DNA of 64,000 bases from Mycoplasma sp. 2045 (GTDB lineage: Bacteria > Bacillota_I > Bacilli_A > Mycoplasmatales > Metamycoplasmataceae), in the NCBI RefSeq assembly GCF_024582715.1, contig NZ_CP102083.1, positions 496,001-560,000 on the forward strand. The letters run 5' to 3'. Shown here piece after piece: positions 1 to 9,676 of the stretch (positions are counted from its first letter, which is position 1; every line of letters begins with the position of its first letter). The notes under the pieces are model-generated. The model did not search any database. It worked only from the letters and a program-made list of their open reading frames with translations, and had not been told where the DNA came from. The translations under genes and the position numbers were made by a program.

Positions 1-902
1 GCACGCTCTAAAAGTTGAGAGTGTAAGTAGAAAACATCTCCAGGGTAAGCTTCACGACCAGGTGGTCTTCTTAAAAGAAGTGAAAGCGTTCTATATGCAA
101 CTGCGTGTTTTGATAAATCATCATAAACAATTAATACGTCTTGCCCTTGAGACATTCAGTATTCTGCAATAGTAACTCCTGTATATGGAGCAATGTATTG
201 TTGTGGAGCTAATTCTGAAGCTCCTGCAACAACTACTGCTGTGTAATCAAGCGCACCAAATTCATTAAGTTTGTTAACGATTTGCGCAACTGTTGAGTTT
301 TTTTGCCCTATTGCTACGTAAACACACTTAACGTTTTTACCTTTTTGGTTGATGATAGCATCAATAGCCATAGCTGTTTTACCAGTTTGACGGTCACCGA
401 TGATAAGCTCTCTTTGACCTTTACCGATTGGAATCATTGAGTCAATCGCAATAATACCTGTTTCAAGTGGTTGGTTAACTTCTTCTCTAGTCATAACACC
501 AGGAGCAATTTTGAAGATTTCACTTTTAATTGTTCCTTGAATTTTACCTTTACCATCAATTGGTTCTCCAAGGGCGTTAACAACTCTACCTAAAAGAGCA
601 TCACCAACATTTACGTCAATAACTTGACCTGTTCTTTTAACAATATCTCCTTCAGAAACAGAGTTAGCATCACCAAATAAAGCAACTCCAACTGTTTCTT
701 CTTCAAGGTTTAAAGCAAGTCCATAAACACCGTTGTCAAAAACTACGATTTCGGCGTTTTTAACCTTTTGAAGACCTGATACAACAGCAATACCATCACC
801 AATTGAGATAACTTGACCAATTTCTGATCTGTCAGCTACTTTACCAATGTTTTGAATTCTTTCTTTAATGATTGCAGAAATATCATCTAATTTGATAGCC
901 AT
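1..902 (-). CDS. atpA: ATP synthase F1 subunit alpha (N-terminal part, runs off window)
   Basis: Alpha subunit of the F1 catalytic head of the membrane ATP synthase/ATPase. Only the N-terminal ~300 residues are here; the frame continues past base 1. The beta-barrel domain is followed by the Walker A motif GDRQTGKTA (about residues 169-177), and then [11 protein letters not shown], where a TGA at 156-158 must be read as Trp for the frame to continue. The start at 902 is set by a strong GGAGG upstream. It lies 3 bp after atpH in the same operon. Family assignment is certain. Confidence 0.97.
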
Positions 903-905
903 AAA

Positions 906-1466
906 TTACACCTCCTTTTCTTTTTGTTTAAAAATAATTTCGTTTTTGATTTTGTTTAAGTCGTGTAGTATGTTCATTTCAATAACTTCGGTTTTAGACA
1001 CAATTCTAAATCCACTAATAATATTTGGGTTAATTACATTGTGAATTTCAATTGTACGTCTTGTAACTTTTTGAAGTTTGTCGTTGATTTGTTGAAGTTG
1101 CTCATCACTTAATGGGAAAGCTGATTCAACTACTACATAACGAATTCTTAATGCATCATTTGATAACTTTAAATATTCAATGATGATGTTTTTTAATTGA
1201 GACACCATTTTTCTTTGAACTATAACTTTAATAGAGTTAATTACAATATAGTCAAATTGATTTTTATCAAAAGCCATATCGATTGTTTTGAATCTTTCAG
1301 CTTCAGGAATTAAGTCGTTTCCTAAATATTCGATAAAACCTGGAATTGTGTCAATTAAATCTTTAACAGCCTCAAATTGAGGTTGAATTAATTTAAATTT
1401 ATCTTGTTTTTTGACCAAGTCATAAATTGCTACTGCATATGCAGATGTATTTCTTTTTTTGTACAT
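906..1466 (-). CDS. atpH: ATP synthase F1 subunit delta
   Basis: Delta subunit, the stalk protein joining the F1 head to the peripheral b subunits. At 186 aa it has normal length. The N-terminal helical domain (YAVAIYDLVKKQ) and the C-terminal beta region (RYVVVESAFPLSDEQLQQIN, NPNIISGFRIV) match the OSCP/delta family. It sits between atpF and atpA as in other mollicute atp operons. There is no clear Shine-Dalgarno before its ATG and the 62 bp gap to atpF is longer than the other gaps, so it may be translated from a weak site. Confidence 0.93.
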   Translation of the reverse strand: MYKKRNTSAYAVAIYDLVKKQDKFKLIQPQFEAVKDLIDTIPGFIEYLGNDLIPEAERFKTIDMAFDKNQFDYIVINSIKVIVQRKMVSQLKNIIIEYLKLSNDALRIRYVVVESAFPLSDEQLQQINDKLQKVTRRTIEIHNVINPNIISGFRIVSKTEVIEMNILHDLNKIKNEIIFKQKEKEV

Positions 1467-1528
1467 AATAAAATCTTAAAAGTTTTGCTATTTTACTTTT
1501 ATAGTAGTTATATAGCTGTAAAAGTTAA

Positions 1529-2074
1529 TTACTCACTTGATTCAAGATAGTTTTTAATAATTTCATCTTGAGTTTGTGGAGAAATTTCTTTACGTAAGAT
1601 TTTCTCTGCTAATTCTGTAGCTACTTGGATTACATATTTTTTAGCATTAGCATCAAATTCTTTCTTTTGCAACGCTATATCTTGGTTAGTTTCTTCAAGT
1701 AATCTATATGACTCTGCTTTTGCTTTGTCAATATAAGTTTTAGAAACTTCACCAGCTTTTATTTTTGCTTTGTTAACAATGCTATCTGCTTGCTTGTGAG
1801 CTTCTTTAAGTTTTTCGTTTGCATCGTTTAAAACTTGTAAGCTGTCTTCTTTTTGTTTAATAGCACTGTTGATATTTTCTTGGATGAAATTTGTTCTATT
1901 TTTCATCATCTTTTTAACTGGTTTATATAAAAGATATGTAAGTAATAAAAACACAATTAAAAAAGCGATGATAGTAGCAATCATCATTGGAACACTTGGA
2001 AATAGTCCATTGAATTTTTCTTGGACTTGTTGATTCAATGATTCTTGCTTAAGATAAATTAAATTTTGAACCAT
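1529..2074 (-). CDS. atpF: ATP synthase Fo subunit b
   Basis: Peripheral stalk subunit b. It is 181 aa, with one membrane helix at about residues 30-52 (MMIATIIAFLIVFLLLTYLL) followed by a long charged, probably coiled-coil helix (NTNFIQ-like start, QKEDSLQVLNDANEKLKEAH) typical of the dimeric b stalk. Some mycoplasma b subunits carry a lipobox; no Cys or lipobox is visible here. It is in operon order between atpE and atpH. Confidence 0.94.
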   Translation of the reverse strand: MVQNLIYLKQESLNQQVQEKFNGLFPSVPMMIATIIAFLIVFLLLTYLLYKPVKKMMKNRTNFIQENINSAIKQKEDSLQVLNDANEKLKEAHKQADSIVNKAKIKAGEVSKTYIDKAKAESYRLLEETNQDIALQKKEFDANAKKYVIQVATELAEKILRKEISPQTQDEIIKNYLESSE

Positions 2075-2079
2075 AGTTA

Positions 2080-2382
2080 TTATTTAATGAACATTAATAA
2101 TAAAGCAATAATAAATGCATAAATAGCAGCTGTTTCAGCAATACCAACACCGATAATTAACATTAAACGGATTTTTGATTCTGCTTCAGGATTTCTTCCA
2201 ACAGCTTCTGCAGCTTTACCAGCAGCATAACCTTGACCGATACCTGTTCCTAAAACACCGATTGCAGCTAATCCTGCACCAATAGCAACAAGACCTGATT
2301 TGATGTCTCCACCATTTTGTGCAGCTGCTTGAGTAGTGTTATTTGCAGTTTCTTCTAAAAATTTTGTTACTGTTTCAATCAT
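2080..2382 (-). CDS. atpE: ATP synthase Fo subunit c
   Basis: Proteolipid c subunit forming the rotor ring. It is 100 aa, with two membrane helices separated by the polar loop GRNPEAESKIR. The first helix is Gly/Ala-rich (GAGLAAIGVLGTGIGQGYAAG). In the second helix the ion-carrying carboxylate is the Glu of GIAETAAIYAF. The N-terminal ~25 residues (TKFLEETANNTTQ) extend beyond the minimal c subunit, as in other mycoplasmas. GAGG lies just before the ATG. It is five bases from atpF. Confidence 0.96.
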   Translation of the reverse strand: MIETVTKFLEETANNTTQAAAQNGGDIKSGLVAIGAGLAAIGVLGTGIGQGYAAGKAAEAVGRNPEAESKIRLMLIIGVGIAETAAIYAFIIALLLMFIK

Positions 2383-2401
2383 AATTAATCCTCTTTTCTA
2401 T

Positions 2402-3181
2402 TTAATAAATTGCTTGTGATAATTGTGAATTAAGGTTTTTGTTACTTCTTACAATTTTTGATTTACCTTTTTTAAGTTTTTTAGGTTTAACTTCTTCTGC
2501 AGTTGACTCAATTGTTCAGTATACAAGTGTTAAAAGTGAAAATATGTAAGCTTGTAAGGTAGAGCCGAATAAGTCAAAATAAAAGTGTAGTGCAGGTGAT
2601 AAAATCAACCCAAAGAAGAATTGTTGATTACTTGACCCTGTTACTTTTGTCCATATTCATCCACAGAATGAATAAAATAAGAAAATAACTGTAGATCCTC
2701 CTATAACATTTCCATAAATACGAAAACTAAGAGAAATAAGAGGAGATACTTTACCAGGTAAATCAAGTGGGTTGATAAATGATTTTAGATATCTTCACTT
2801 ACGGTACACTGCGCCACAAACAAAGATACCAAGTCAGCTCATTAAAGCTAATGTTAACGGAACTGAATAAGATGTTACGATCGGTTCTAAACCAAAGACA
2901 GCTGTAAGGTTACCAATTAGAATAAAAGTAGCTAAAGTCAAAATATAGTATCTTGAATTTTGCACTTGTGTTCCACCAGTTGCATCATCAAAAGTTTTGT
3001 CAATGAATTTAACATAACCTTCAGCAATGAGTACTACACCTTTCGGAGCTTCATTTGGTTTAATCTTTGATACTTTGAAATAGACAACTAAACAAATAAT
3101 TAGCACTATAAAAACAGTAACTACAAGCGATAACATTTGTGGTTGATTTCAAACTCAAAGACCTTTTAAAAATGTATCCAT
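2402..3181 (-). CDS. atpB: ATP synthase Fo subunit a
   Basis: Membrane subunit a, carrying the ion half-channels next to the c ring. The frame (259 aa) contains several TGA Trp codons, e.g. near the start (KGLWVWNQPQ) and near the end (YWTIESTAEE). Multiple hydrophobic helices are seen, including ILTLATFILIGNLTAVFGL, the usual conserved segment. The C-terminal tail is Lys-rich. The start at 3181 has AAGGAG nine bases upstream; the in-frame ATG at 3190 touches that site and is less likely. Confidence 0.92.
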
Positions 3182-3201
3182 CCTGCTCATCTCCTTTCTT
3201 T

Positions 3202-3657
3202 TTAGTTTCTTATTTTTTTATTAACTATTTCTGTGATGATAATCACAAAAATATTAGTTAATATTCCTCCAGCAAATGCAAAGAAATTAAATGGTTGATC
3301 TAATACTTGCAATACTGAATATTCGGTAATCTGCATTTGTTTTAAGTACTCTGTATTAATAAAAAACATTAAGTACACAATAGCACCTAAAATTAAGAAA
3401 AATAAAACTGATTTTAAAATCGATAAAGCATACAATTTTGTTTTTTTATTTCTTAGAAATAAATACGCAAAAAGTCAGTTTAATTTAAATAAAAAATAAA
3501 TTAGTAGACCACCTAATGCATACCCAAAAAATAGACCACGATTAATTCCTATAAGAGATAAAAATACTACAGAAATTAATAAAAAAAAGATTGCAAATAT
3601 AAAAGTATGCATTTGCATATATGTCATTTTTTTTATAGCCTTTTTAATTGGTAGCAT
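3202..3657 (-). CDS. MG406-family / AtpI-like membrane protein
   Basis: First gene of the atp operon. With TGA at 3475-3477 read as Trp it is one frame of 151 aa; under the standard code it looks like two short ORFs. There are four predicted membrane helices (FIFAIFFLLISVVFLSLIG, FFGYALGGLLIYFLFKL, VLFFLILGAIVYLMFF, FFAFAGGILTNIFVIIITE), the size and position of the MG406/AtpI-like proteins that precede atpB in mollicutes. AtpI helps c-ring assembly in other bacteria; that role here is inferred from position and topology. Confidence 0.8.
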
Positions 3658-3754
3658 GTTTCTATTTTAATACTTTTAGAAAGTTATATCACCTTTTTTG
3701 TAATATTTTTTTAGGTTGCTAAAATTGGCGAAATAAGCTACTAAAACAACAAAA

Positions 3755-3820
3755 AAGAACCCATAAAATCGAATATTTAGTGAGGTTGTAAATCCACATA
3801 CTTGAATTTTATGAGTTCTT
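3755..3820. other. imperfect inverted repeat upstream of the atp operon
   Basis: Arms at about 3755-3773 and 3802-3820 are near-complementary around a loop of about 28 bases. The gap 3658-3900 holds no gene. The repeat could be a transcript end, a recombination scar or part of the atp regulatory region. No run of T decides among these. Confidence 0.4.
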
Positions 3821-3978
3821 CATTTTAACAATACAAAACAAGTGTGTTAATTCTTAACTTCAAACAAAGGTGGTTTTGTTTTTATAAAGGAGTTTGATTA
3901 TAAACTAGGACAAGAAAAGTAGACAGAAAATAAAAAACTGTCTACTTTTTGTTTACAATAAGAGAAAGGATTTTACAA

Positions 3979-4396
3979 ATGGGTAAACAATTGAAACATT
4001 ATGAATGATTAGATCTATTCAAATGAATAGAAAATTGAGAATACACAAATGAATATGAATACAAATTTGCATCTTATATTTCAGAAAAATATAATAAGGA
4101 TTACTTTAAAGAAAATGTTAGACGTAGAATTTGAAATAAATTTAGAGAATATCAAAAAGACGAAACTGTAATATTTTCAAAAACAGGAACAGCTCCTAAA
4201 AAGGAAAGGGTTCTGGAAGACCTAAAAGAAACCTATTGAAACGGATGATTCAATGATTGAAGAAATGACTGATGAGCAAAAGAATGAATTCATAAAAATT
4301 ATGCTTGAAATTTTCAGAGATAATAAAATGGAAATTGATTGAAGCAAAATCAAGAAATCATCTTCTGTTACAAATAAACAATTTATATATTTTTAG
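3979..4396 (+). pseudogene. IS3-family orfA (DNA-binding part), frameshifted
   Basis: Starts MGKQLKHYEWLDL after AGAGAAAGG. It reads in one frame to about 4195 (KTGTAPKK). The similarity then continues two frame steps away: GSGRP at about 4210-4224, then KPIETDDSMIEEM from about 4230 to the TAG at 4394-4396. Two single-base losses in A runs, near 4200 and 4226, explain the shifts. In an intact copy this would be the helix-turn-helix OrfA, with about 35 residues of linker rich in K/G/P. Confidence 0.75.
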
Positions 4397-5199
4397 GAAT
4401 ACCAAAATCTACTTTTTATAAGAAAATTTCGCAATTCGATAAAGAAGTCTCTCAAAAGACTGAAAATGAAGAATTACATTCAATTGTCAAAAAGGCCTTT
4501 TATGAAAATAAAGGTCGTTTTGGTCGTTGAAGATTGAGCATTTATATACTAAAAGTATATAAAATAGACATAAATTACAGAACATTGGGAAGAATAATGA
4601 ACAAATTAAATCTAATTTGTGTAGTTAGGCCAAAACGTAAAGTCAGAGAAATCAAGAATACAAATGTTAAGATTAAAGATCTTGTAAATAGAGATTACAA
4701 TGGGATTACAAATAATATTATTGCGACAGATGTTTCATATATAAAAGCACCAAACGATATAGATGAAAACCACGTTTATCTTTCAGTTGCAATACATCAT
4801 AAAACAAAGAAAATTTTAAATTGAAACTTATCAAGAAGAAATGACACAGATTTAGTTATTTCACACATCAAGGATATCAAGTTTAAAAAACCTTGAATCC
4901 TTCATTCCGATCACGGATTTCAATATTCATCATCTAAATATCTCGATGTAGTTGTCAAAAACAATGGTAATGTATCTATGGGTAGGGTTGGAAATTCATT
5001 AGATAATAGGGAAGTTGAATATTTCTTTTCAAACATTAAATCTGAGTGTTTAAACTTTGTAAATTACAAAACAATTTGCTTTGATAAACTCAAAAACATT
5101 ATCAAAGATTACATTGAATGATATAACAATGAAAGATTTCAATCTGTGTTAAATTGAAAAACACCTCAACAATGTTGAGATGCTTTGAGTTTTTTATAA
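4393..5199 (+). CDS. IS3-family transposase OrfB (DDE integrase domain)
   Basis: Catalytic part of the transposase. It begins LGIPKSTFYKK in the -1 frame at the orfA stop, where the run TTTTTAG allows -1 slippage as in IS3-group elements. The DDE triad is visible: Asp in IIATDVSYIK, Asp in ILHSDHGFQYSS, and Glu in NSLDNREVEYFFSNIKSE. The end is the usual YNNERFQSVLNWKTPQQ and a stop at 5197-5199. Several TGA Trp codons interrupt it under the standard code. OrfB itself is intact; production needs a frameshift from an orfA that is damaged here. Confidence 0.85.
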
Positions 5200-5243
5200 A
5201 TTGTCTATAAGACTTGTCCTAGTTTACCTAGTTTATTTCTTTG

Positions 5244-5261
5244 TTTTTTTTTTTTTTTTTT
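5244..5261 (+). repeat. T18 homopolymer tract upstream of hsdM
   Basis: Eighteen consecutive T, 18 bp outside the IS3 right end and about 140 bp before the hsdM -10 box. Runs of this length slip readily in mycoplasmas. It is too far upstream for core-promoter spacing, so any effect on hsd expression is only a possibility. Confidence 0.6.
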
Positions 5262-5401
5262 AGAATAACTTTAAATGACAAAAGTTATCAATTTATTATG
5301 AAAGATAGTTATACGAACTGACTAAGTGTTAAATAGTTTTTTAAATAAAAAATCAACACCAGAATAACATATATCTAGCATTAAAATATAGAATATTTTA
5401 A

Positions 5402-5407
5402 TATAAT
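5402..5407 (+). promoter_or_regulatory. -10 box for hsdM
   Basis: TATAAT, 41 bases before the hsdM ATG, in a very AT-rich stretch without a clear -35, as is usual in mycoplasmas. The gap 5227-5448 holds otherwise only the T tract. Confidence 0.55.
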
Positions 5408-5448
5408 TTAAAATAACAACAATTTAGGTGTAAATGAAAGGGATTACT

Positions 5449-7017
5449 ATGGACAATACAAAAGAAACACAAAGAGCTGAATTGCATAAAACAATTTGAA
5501 ACATCGCTGATCAATTAAGAAGTCAAGTTGATGGATGAGAATTCAAAAACTATGTACTTGGAACACTTTTTTATCGTTTTATCTCAGAAAGTATCACAAG
5601 ATATGTAAATACCATTCAGCACGAAAGTGGTGATTTAGAGTTTAATTATGAAGCTTTAAGTGATGACGAAATTACTGACGATATAAAAGAAGCTATTATT
5701 TCTGCAAAGGGGTTTTTCATTTACCCATCACAACTTTTTACAAATGTTGAAGCTAATGCAGTCAACGATGAAAACTTAAATGAAACACTTGAAAATATCT
5801 TTAAAAACATTGAAAATTCTGCAAAGGGTCGTTCAAGTGAAGGGGACCTTAAAGGACTTTTCGAAGATTTTGATGTTAACAGCAACAAATTAGGAAACAC
5901 AGTTTCAAAATGTAACGCTACATTAAGAGCACTTCTTACAGGTGTTAAAAAAATGCAACTTGGAAACTTTCAAGACAACACTATCGACTTATTTGGTGAT
6001 GCATATGAGTTTTTAATTTCTATGTATGCACAAAATGCAGGTAAATCAGGTGGTGAATTTTTCACTCCACAAGAAGTAAGTAAATTACTTTTCAAACTTG
6101 CTCTTGGAAATAGAACTGAAGTTAGAAAAGTTTATGATATGTGTGCTGGTAGTGGTTCTTTATTACTTCAATCAGTTAAAGTGCTTGGAAAAGACAACAT
6201 TAAAGAAGGTCTTTATGGACAAGAAATTAATGTTTCTACTTATAACTTATGTAGAATCAATATGTTCTTACACGATATTAACTACAGTAAGTTTAAAATC
6301 ATTTGTGATGACACATTAACTCATCCTGGTTTAGATGAGGAAGAACCATTTGATGTAATCGTTTCTAATCCACCTTACTCAATTAAATGAGAAGGCGATG
6401 CTAATGCAACATTAATTGCTGACCCTAGATTTGCACCAGCTGGTGTGCTAGCTCCTAAATCTAAAGCTGACTGAGCATTCGTCCAACACGCGCTTCACAA
6501 ACTTTCAGCAGACGGTACAGCTGCAATTGTTTGTTTCCCTGGAATTATGTATCGTGCCGGAGCTGAAGCTAAAATCAGAAAATACTTTGTAGATAACAAC
6601 TTTGTTGATGCAATTATTCAATTACCAGACAACTTATTCTATGGAACAAGTATTTCAACTTGCATCCTTGTAATTAAGAAAAATAAAACAAGCAATGAAG
6701 TTAAATTCATTGACGCAAGTAAGGAGTTCATTAAAATTGCAAATAACAACAAGTTAACCGATGAAAACATTCAAAACATTATCAATTTATACAATTCAGA
6801 CGAAGATAAAGTAAATGTCCTTAAAATTGTTAGAGCTGAAGATATAGCAAATAATAATTACAGTCTTTCTGTAAATACTTATGTTGAAAAAGAAGACACA
6901 AGAGAAGTTATTGATATTAAGAAGTTAAATCAAGAAATAAAAGAAATTGTTGCTCGTCAAGCTGTTTTACGTAGTGAAATTGATAAAATCATTGCTGAAC
7001 TTGAAGGAGAAGAGTAA
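5449..7017 (+). CDS. hsdM: type I restriction-modification system, methyltransferase subunit HsdM
   Basis: N6-adenine DNA methyltransferase subunit, 522 aa, acting with HsdS to methylate and with HsdR to restrict. The N-terminal helical domain ([14 protein letters not shown]) is followed by the SAM motif [13 protein letters not shown] at about residues 228-240 and the catalytic NPPYSIKW at about 310-318, then the conserved [11 protein letters not shown] region. The start at 5449 has AAAGGG six bases upstream; an in-frame ATG at 5434 lacks this. It overlaps hsdS by one base (TAATG), so the two are translationally coupled. Confidence 0.97.
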
Positions 7018-8267
7018 TGAAGTTATTTGAAGAGTTATTAAATTCTTTAGGAACTGAAATAAAAAAATTATCATTATCAGATATAGCAACAATCAATAAT
7101 GGTAAGTCAAATAAACAAGATAAACTTGAAAATGGTAAATACAGATTGTTTGTTAGATCTAATAAAGTTTTATGAACAAACCAATATCAATATGATGATG
7201 AATCAATTTTTATACCTGGAGAAGGTATAAAAGAAGAAAACATTTTATATTTTAATGGTAAGTATTCATTACATCAAAGAGTTTATAGGATTAATGTAAA
7301 AGACAAAGATTTAGTCAACACCAAATATCTTTACTATTACATAAAAAGTAAATTTCTTAATTATATAAATAAAGTATGTATCAAATCAACTGTTATATCT
7401 TTAAGAAAACCAATGATTGAAAAATTTAAAATTGTTCTTCCTAATATAAATGTTCAAAACAAAATAGTTGAAATTCTTGATAAATTTACCGAGTATTCAA
7501 CGGAGCTGAAAGCGGAGCTGAAAGCGGAGCTGAAAGCTAGATCCACACAGTATGAATATTACAGAGACAAATTGTTATCAAACAACAATTTGTGAAATGA
7601 CATTAATTTTTTTAGCAAAAAATTAAACGAAATCGCAGAAGTCTCAAACACAGGTATAGATAAAAAAATATTAGAAAATGAAAAAAGAGTTTCAATTTTA
7701 AATTATCTAGATGTTTTTAACAACAATGAAATAAACAAAGCGATTCCCGGAATGGTTGTTAGTGCAAGTGAGAATGAAATTGAAAAATGCAATATCTTAA
7801 AGGGCGACATATTTATAACACCATCTTCTGAAACGATTGCTGAAATAGCAAAAAGTGCAGTGGTCTTAGAAGATTTAGAAAATTGTTTGTATAGCTATCA
7901 CATTTGTAGAATAAGATTGTTTAAAAACAATTTAGTTACTTCCAAATTTTTAAACTACTATATCAATTCTTCTTTAACAAAAAAATACTTTACAAAAAAA
8001 GCAAAAGGCTCTCAAAGATATACAATATCAAAAAAAGATATCGAAGATTTAACAATTTGCTTACCAAACCTTAACACTCAAGAGAAAATAGTCAAAGTTC
8101 TTGATAATTTCGAAGCTATTTGTAAAGATCTTAAAATCGGTCTCCCATCAGAAGAAATAAAAAGACAACAACAATATGAATTTTATAGAAACTCTATCTT
8201 TGAATATCTTGAAACTAATTCATTTGAAAAATTAATGAGAGAGAGAGAGAGAGAGAAGATAACTTAA
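7017..8267 (+). CDS. hsdS: type I restriction-modification system, specificity subunit HsdS (two target-recognition domains)
   Basis: Specificity subunit that sets the DNA sequence for HsdM and HsdR, 416 aa. TRD1 covers about residues 1-150 (KKLSLSDIATINNGKSNK to LPNINVQNKIVEILDKF). Then comes the central spacer with three ELKA units and QYEYYRDKLL. TRD2 covers about 195-355, ending in LPNLNTQEKIVKVLDNF. The distal conserved region is GLPSEEIKRQQQYEFYR and ends in a (GA)10 tract coding REREREKIT before the stop. The short hydrophilic tail after the GA run is a product of the present repeat number: with 9 units the frame would run on into the next modules. Confidence 0.93.
7503..7538 (+). repeat. 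three 12-bp repeats coding ELKA in the HsdS central spacer
   Basis: GAGCTGAAAGCG occurs twice, followed by a third copy ending in GCT, giving ELKAELKAELKA between the two recognition domains. It is GC-richer than its surroundings. It resembles the TAEL repeats of EcoR124-type HsdS, where copy number changes the gap between the two half-sites. Confidence 0.9.
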
Positions 8268-8300
8268 CCACAGGTTTAATTAAGTTAATTCAATATATCT
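8121..8300 (+). repeat. HsdS conserved-region direct repeat, copy 1 (with copy 2 at about 8819-8998)
   Basis: About 180 bp coding CKDLKIGLP(S/A)EEIKRQQQYEFYR ... LETNSFEKLM, the GA run and DNLTTGLIKLIQYIF. It is found again 698 bp downstream with high identity. A third, more diverged version (about 9490-9601) ends the array. These repeats bound the specificity modules and are natural sites for recombination between them. Confidence 0.85.
8237..8256 (+). repeat. (GA)10 dinucleotide tract at the end of hsdS
   Basis: Ten GA units. With ten, hsdS reads RERERE-KIT-stop. With nine or twelve, the frame continues as RERERE-DNLTTGLIK into the modules downstream. With eleven it stops at once. This is the arrangement expected of a slipped-strand switch. 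Confidence 0.9.
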
Positions 8301-8934
8301 TTGATCAAACTATTTCATTAAAATTATCTAAACTAATTCAATTTACAAATGGATTTAACTTCCTAACAAATGCAAATTTTGATGATAGCAAACCTGCAGC
8401 ATCAATCATAAAAATAGCAAACATTGACAAAAACAACAATTTAAACATTAATAATGCTGAAAAATTTAATTTTAGTTCATATCCTAACAATGATTTATCT
8501 AAATACAAAGTTAATAAAAATTGCATATTAATAGCTATGTCAGGAAATACAATTGGTAAAACTTATTATTCAAGTGAAGAATTAAACTGTTATATAAATC
8601 AAAGGGTTGGAAAAATCGAAACCCAATTAGATATTATTAACCTAAAATTCATTTACTTTTATCTAAATAATATAATCCCTAATTGAATTAAACAGTTTTA
8701 CTTAAAATCTTCACAACCAAATATAAATACTTCAGATATCTTTGATATTGAAGTAAAAGTTCCTTCTCTGGAAATACAAAATAAAATAGTTAATACGCTA
8801 GAAAATTTTGAATCAATTTGTAAAGATCTTAAAATCGGACTTCCAGCCGAAGAAATTAAAAGACAGCAGCAATACGAATTTTACAGAGATTCAATTTTTA
8901 AATATCTTGAAACTAACTCATTTGAAAAATTAAT

Positions 8935-8952
8935 GAGAGAGAGAGAGAGAGA
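8935..8952 (+). repeat. (GA)9 dinucleotide tract between HsdS modules 3 and 4
   Basis: Nine GA units in the second copy of the conserved region. Here the frame stays open, so module 3 is fused through to module 4. One unit fewer than the first tract (8237-8256). Confidence 0.9.
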
Positions 8953-9648
8953 AGATAACTTAACCACAGGTTTAATTAAGTTAATTCAATATATATTTGG
9001 TAGCTTAGAATTAACTTTAAGTAACTTATTAGAGACTTCATTTTGATTAATGCCATCTACACCTAGATACATTAAAGATGGCATTCCTTACATTACTTCT
9101 AAAAATATAATTAATAACATTATAAATTTTGATGATGTTAAATACATTTCGGAAGAAGATTTTTATAAATTTAGAAAAAATAGAGAAATTTATCATAATG
9201 ACTTCCTAATCACAATGATTGGAAGAATTGGCCAAAGTGCTATTGTCGGTGAAAATACAATGTTCTATGGTCAAAATATTTATTTATTGAGATTTATTAG
9301 TGAAATAATAAATATTAAATTTTTCCAATACTGATTCAACAGCAAGAGTGTTCAAGAGAAATTAGAGACTAATAAACAAAACTCAAGCCAAGGTTACTTA
9401 AGGGATTTTCAAATTCTTGATTTACAAATCAAATTACCATCACTAGAAACTCAAAACAAAATAGTCGAGATTCTAGATACTTTTGACACTATGTGCAACA
9501 ATTTAAAAATGGGTCTTCCGGCTGAAGAAGCAAGAAGACAACAACAATATGAATATTATAGAAATTTAATATTTGATAAATTATCAGATAAAAATAATTA
9601 ACACTTTAATACCTATATCCAATTTGTATAAAACTAATATAAGCAACA

Positions 9649-9654
9649 TATAAT
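9649..9654 (+). promoter_or_regulatory. -10 box for hsdR
   Basis: TATAAT 22 bases before the hsdR ATG, followed by the ribosome binding site AAAGGTGG. It suggests that hsdR has its own promoter rather than depending on the hsdM-hsdS transcript. Confidence 0.6.
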
Positions 9655-9676
9655 ATCAAATAAAGGTGGATTTACT

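Larger units (their letters stand above)
3901..5226 (+). mobile_element. IS3-family insertion sequence (IS150-like group)
   Basis: About 1.33 kb element. Its ends are inverted repeats: TAAACTAGGACAAG at 3901-3914 reappears as its complement ending at 5226. Inside are an orfA/orfB pair in the IS3 layout with orfB in the -1 frame of orfA. Just inside the left end is a hairpin around AAAGTAGACAG / CTGTCTACTTT. No clear target duplication is visible: the left flank ends GATTA and the right flank starts CCTAG. The right end sequence CTAGTTTA is partly repeated just outside. OrfA carries indels, so this copy may be inactive. Confidence 0.85.
8219..9601 (+). pseudogene. hsdS: HsdS modules 3 and 4, start-less open frame downstream of hsdS
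   Basis: This frame is open from just after a TAA at 8216-8218 to the TAA at 9599-9601. It encodes a full second set of HsdS domains: TRD3 (SLKLSKLIQFTNGFNF to VPSLEIQNKIVNTLENF), a conserved region with its own (GA)9 run, and TRD4 (ELTLSNLLETSFWLMPSTPR to LPSLETQNKIVEILDTF), then GLPAEEARRQQQYEYYR. There is no ATG or SD at its head. Upstream the frame would join hsdS if the first GA run had 9 or 12 units. As written it is silent or expressed only by slippage, and serves as a specificity store. Confidence 0.8.

Noticed and set aside
3202-3657. Two separate small membrane proteins before atpB
   Set aside because: They are one frame joined by TGA-Trp at 3475-3477 and match the MG406/AtpI-like position.
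8121-8998. Direct repeats in the hsd locus as a CRISPR-like array
   Set aside because: Only two near-identical copies about 700 bp apart, both coding for the conserved HsdS region; no short regular spacers.
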